From Verrucomicrobia bacterium GWC2_42_7 (lineage in GTDB: Bacteria; Verrucomicrobiota; Verrucomicrobiia; Opitutales; GWC2-42-7-A), in assembly GCA_001831055.1 (NCBI GenBank), contig MIDO01000013.1, positions 1-5,336 on the forward strand: a stretch of 5,336 nt of DNA, written 5' to 3'. Below the pieces are notes generated by a model. It saw only the letters and a list, made by a program, of their open reading frames with translations, had not been told where the DNA came from and searched no databases. The position numbers were made by a program, and so were the translations under genes. Each line of letters starts with the position of its first letter. Position 1 is the stretch's first letter. Of this stretch, positions 4,527 to 5,336 are shown one piece after another.

Positions 4527-4556
4527 AATCCTCCAAACCTTTAAAAAACAATAAAC

Positions 4557-5336
4557 ATGAGCTGGGAGTTATTTAAAAAATATTATTTATCTTTGGATAA
4601 ACAGGGTATTGCGGTCGATGTTAGCAAGATTGCCTTTTCAGAAAAGTTTTTTGATCAAATAGAGCCTAAGATGCAGAGGGCGTTTGATTTGATGAATGAA
4701 TTGGAAGGAGGCGCTATTGCAAACCCTGACGAAAAGCGTATGGTGGGGCATTATTGGCTGCGAAAGCCTTTGCTGGCTCCCAATAAGTCTTTGTGTGAGG
4801 CGATCCAGGATAATTTGGCGAAAATCAAAGCATTCGCAAAAGAGGTCCATTCGGGTAAAGTTATAGGGAAATCAGGTCCTTTTAAGCACTTGCTCTGCAT
4901 TGGGATAGGGGGCTCTGCATTGGGGCCACAATTTGTTTCTCAAGCACTGACCGCTGGGAATAAAGACATTTTAAAGGTGCATTTTATTGACAATACGGAT
5001 CCCGATGGGATGGATCTTGTTTTTGATGAATTGAATGGGAGATTGGGCGAGACCTTGGTGGTTGTCATTTCGAAGTCTGGAGGAACGCCAGAACCGCGCA
5101 ATGCCATGATCGAAACCGAATATGCTTACACAGCTCAAAAATTGGAGTTTGCAAGGCATGCCGTGGCGATTACGGGCGAAGGCAGTAATTTGTATAAATA
5201 CGCAGAACAAAATAAATGGTTAGCGATTTTTCCCATGTGGGATTGGGTTGGAGGCCGTACAAGCGAATTGGCAGGGGTTGGACTCCTTCCGGCTGCGTTG
5301 CAAGGTATAAACATTGACGAGCTCCTTCGCGGCGCA
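4557..5336 (+). CDS. pgi: Glucose-6-phosphate isomerase, 3' end outside window
   Basis: Interconverts glucose 6-phosphate and fructose 6-phosphate in glycolysis and gluconeogenesis; cytosolic, usually dimeric. The first 260 codons are open to the window edge, about half of a typical protein of 500-odd residues. Features seen are GAIANPDEKRMVGHYWLR (52-69), the first SIS-domain phosphate loop GIGGSALGPQ (116-125), FIDNTDPDGMD, the sugar-phosphate loop SKSGGTPEPRN (172-182) and the WDWVGGRTSELAGVG signature with active-site R234. The SKSGGTPE and GGRTSE forms match the variant I recall from cyanobacteria and some PVC bacteria, not the enterobacterial one. The catalytic Glu and His expected further on lie beyond the window. 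The ATG begins MSWELFKKYY, a normal start for this type; no Shine-Dalgarno sequence precedes it. Confidence 0.97.
   Translation, partial: MSWELFKKYYLSLDKQGIAVDVSKIAFSEKFFDQIEPKMQRAFDLMNELEGGAIANPDEKRMVGHYWLRKPLLAPNKSLCEAIQDNLAKIKAFAKEVHSGKVIGKSGPFKHLLCIGIGGSALGPQFVSQALTAGNKDILKVHFIDNTDPDGMDLVFDELNGRLGETLVVVISKSGGTPEPRNAMIETEYAYTAQKLEFARHAVAITGEGSNLYKYAEQNKWLAIFPMWDWVGGRTSELAGVGLLPAALQGINIDELLRGA

Larger units (their letters stand above)
3923..4556. other. 634-base gap without a gene, filled with hairpin repeats
   Basis: Holds modular repeat copies B and C in inverted orientation, an extra 18-bp hairpin, and two copies of the TTTCCCC-type family. Open frames across it translate the hairpin arms into Lys/Phe-rich low-complexity peptides and resemble no protein family. 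The part from about 4143 to 4258 is plain AT-rich DNA with nothing recognisable. Confidence 0.7.

Overview
The window reads as a chromosomal segment of a bacterium with an AT-leaning genome and unusually wide, repeat-filled gaps between genes. Five protein genes are present: lspA (+), a phytochelatin-synthase-like gene (-), a family-2 glycosyltransferase (+), hemD (+) and the first half of pgi (+, cut by the window end). The standard code fits all of them (TAG, TGA, TAG and TAA stops). The Pgi variant (SKSGGTPEPRN and GGRTSE in place of the enterobacterial forms) and the LspA signature hint at a PVC-type lineage, perhaps Verrucomicrobiota. That placement rests on recalled family resemblance, and cyanobacterial Pgi looks equally close, so it is tentative.

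Layout. 1-233: intergenic, with a repeat copy, a long hairpin and a probable terminator. 234-704: lspA, lipoprotein signal peptidase. 705-883: gap with a repeat copy. 884-1620 (-): a secreted-type phytochelatin synthase / glutathione peptidase homologue. Its signal-peptide start and its catalytic domain lie in different frames, so the gene is frameshifted or the sequence lacks one base. 1621-1917: gap with a repeat stem-loop. 1918-2649: DPM1-like glycosyltransferase. 2650-3109: three different structured repeats. 3110-3922: hemD. 3923-4556: 634 bases without a convincing gene, packed with hairpins. 4557-end: pgi.

The genes do not form an obvious operon: they belong to unrelated housekeeping pathways (lipoprotein maturation, thiol or metal handling, glycan lipid synthesis, tetrapyrrole synthesis, glycolysis) and are separated by 180 to 630 bases. 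Roughly 65% of the window is coding, low for a free-living bacterium. This could mean genome reduction in a host-associated organism or proliferation of small repeats.

The most interesting content is non-coding. (i) A modular element occurs three times: a conserved hairpin, a conserved linker, then a second hairpin whose sequence differs in every copy. (ii) A short family with core GGGGAAACCGCTTTTGGGG occurs in every intergenic gap. (iii) There is a single ~100-bp inverted-repeat element upstream of hemD. These look like dispersed intergenic repeat families (REP- or MITE-like). No transposase, CRISPR array, tRNA or rRNA was seen.
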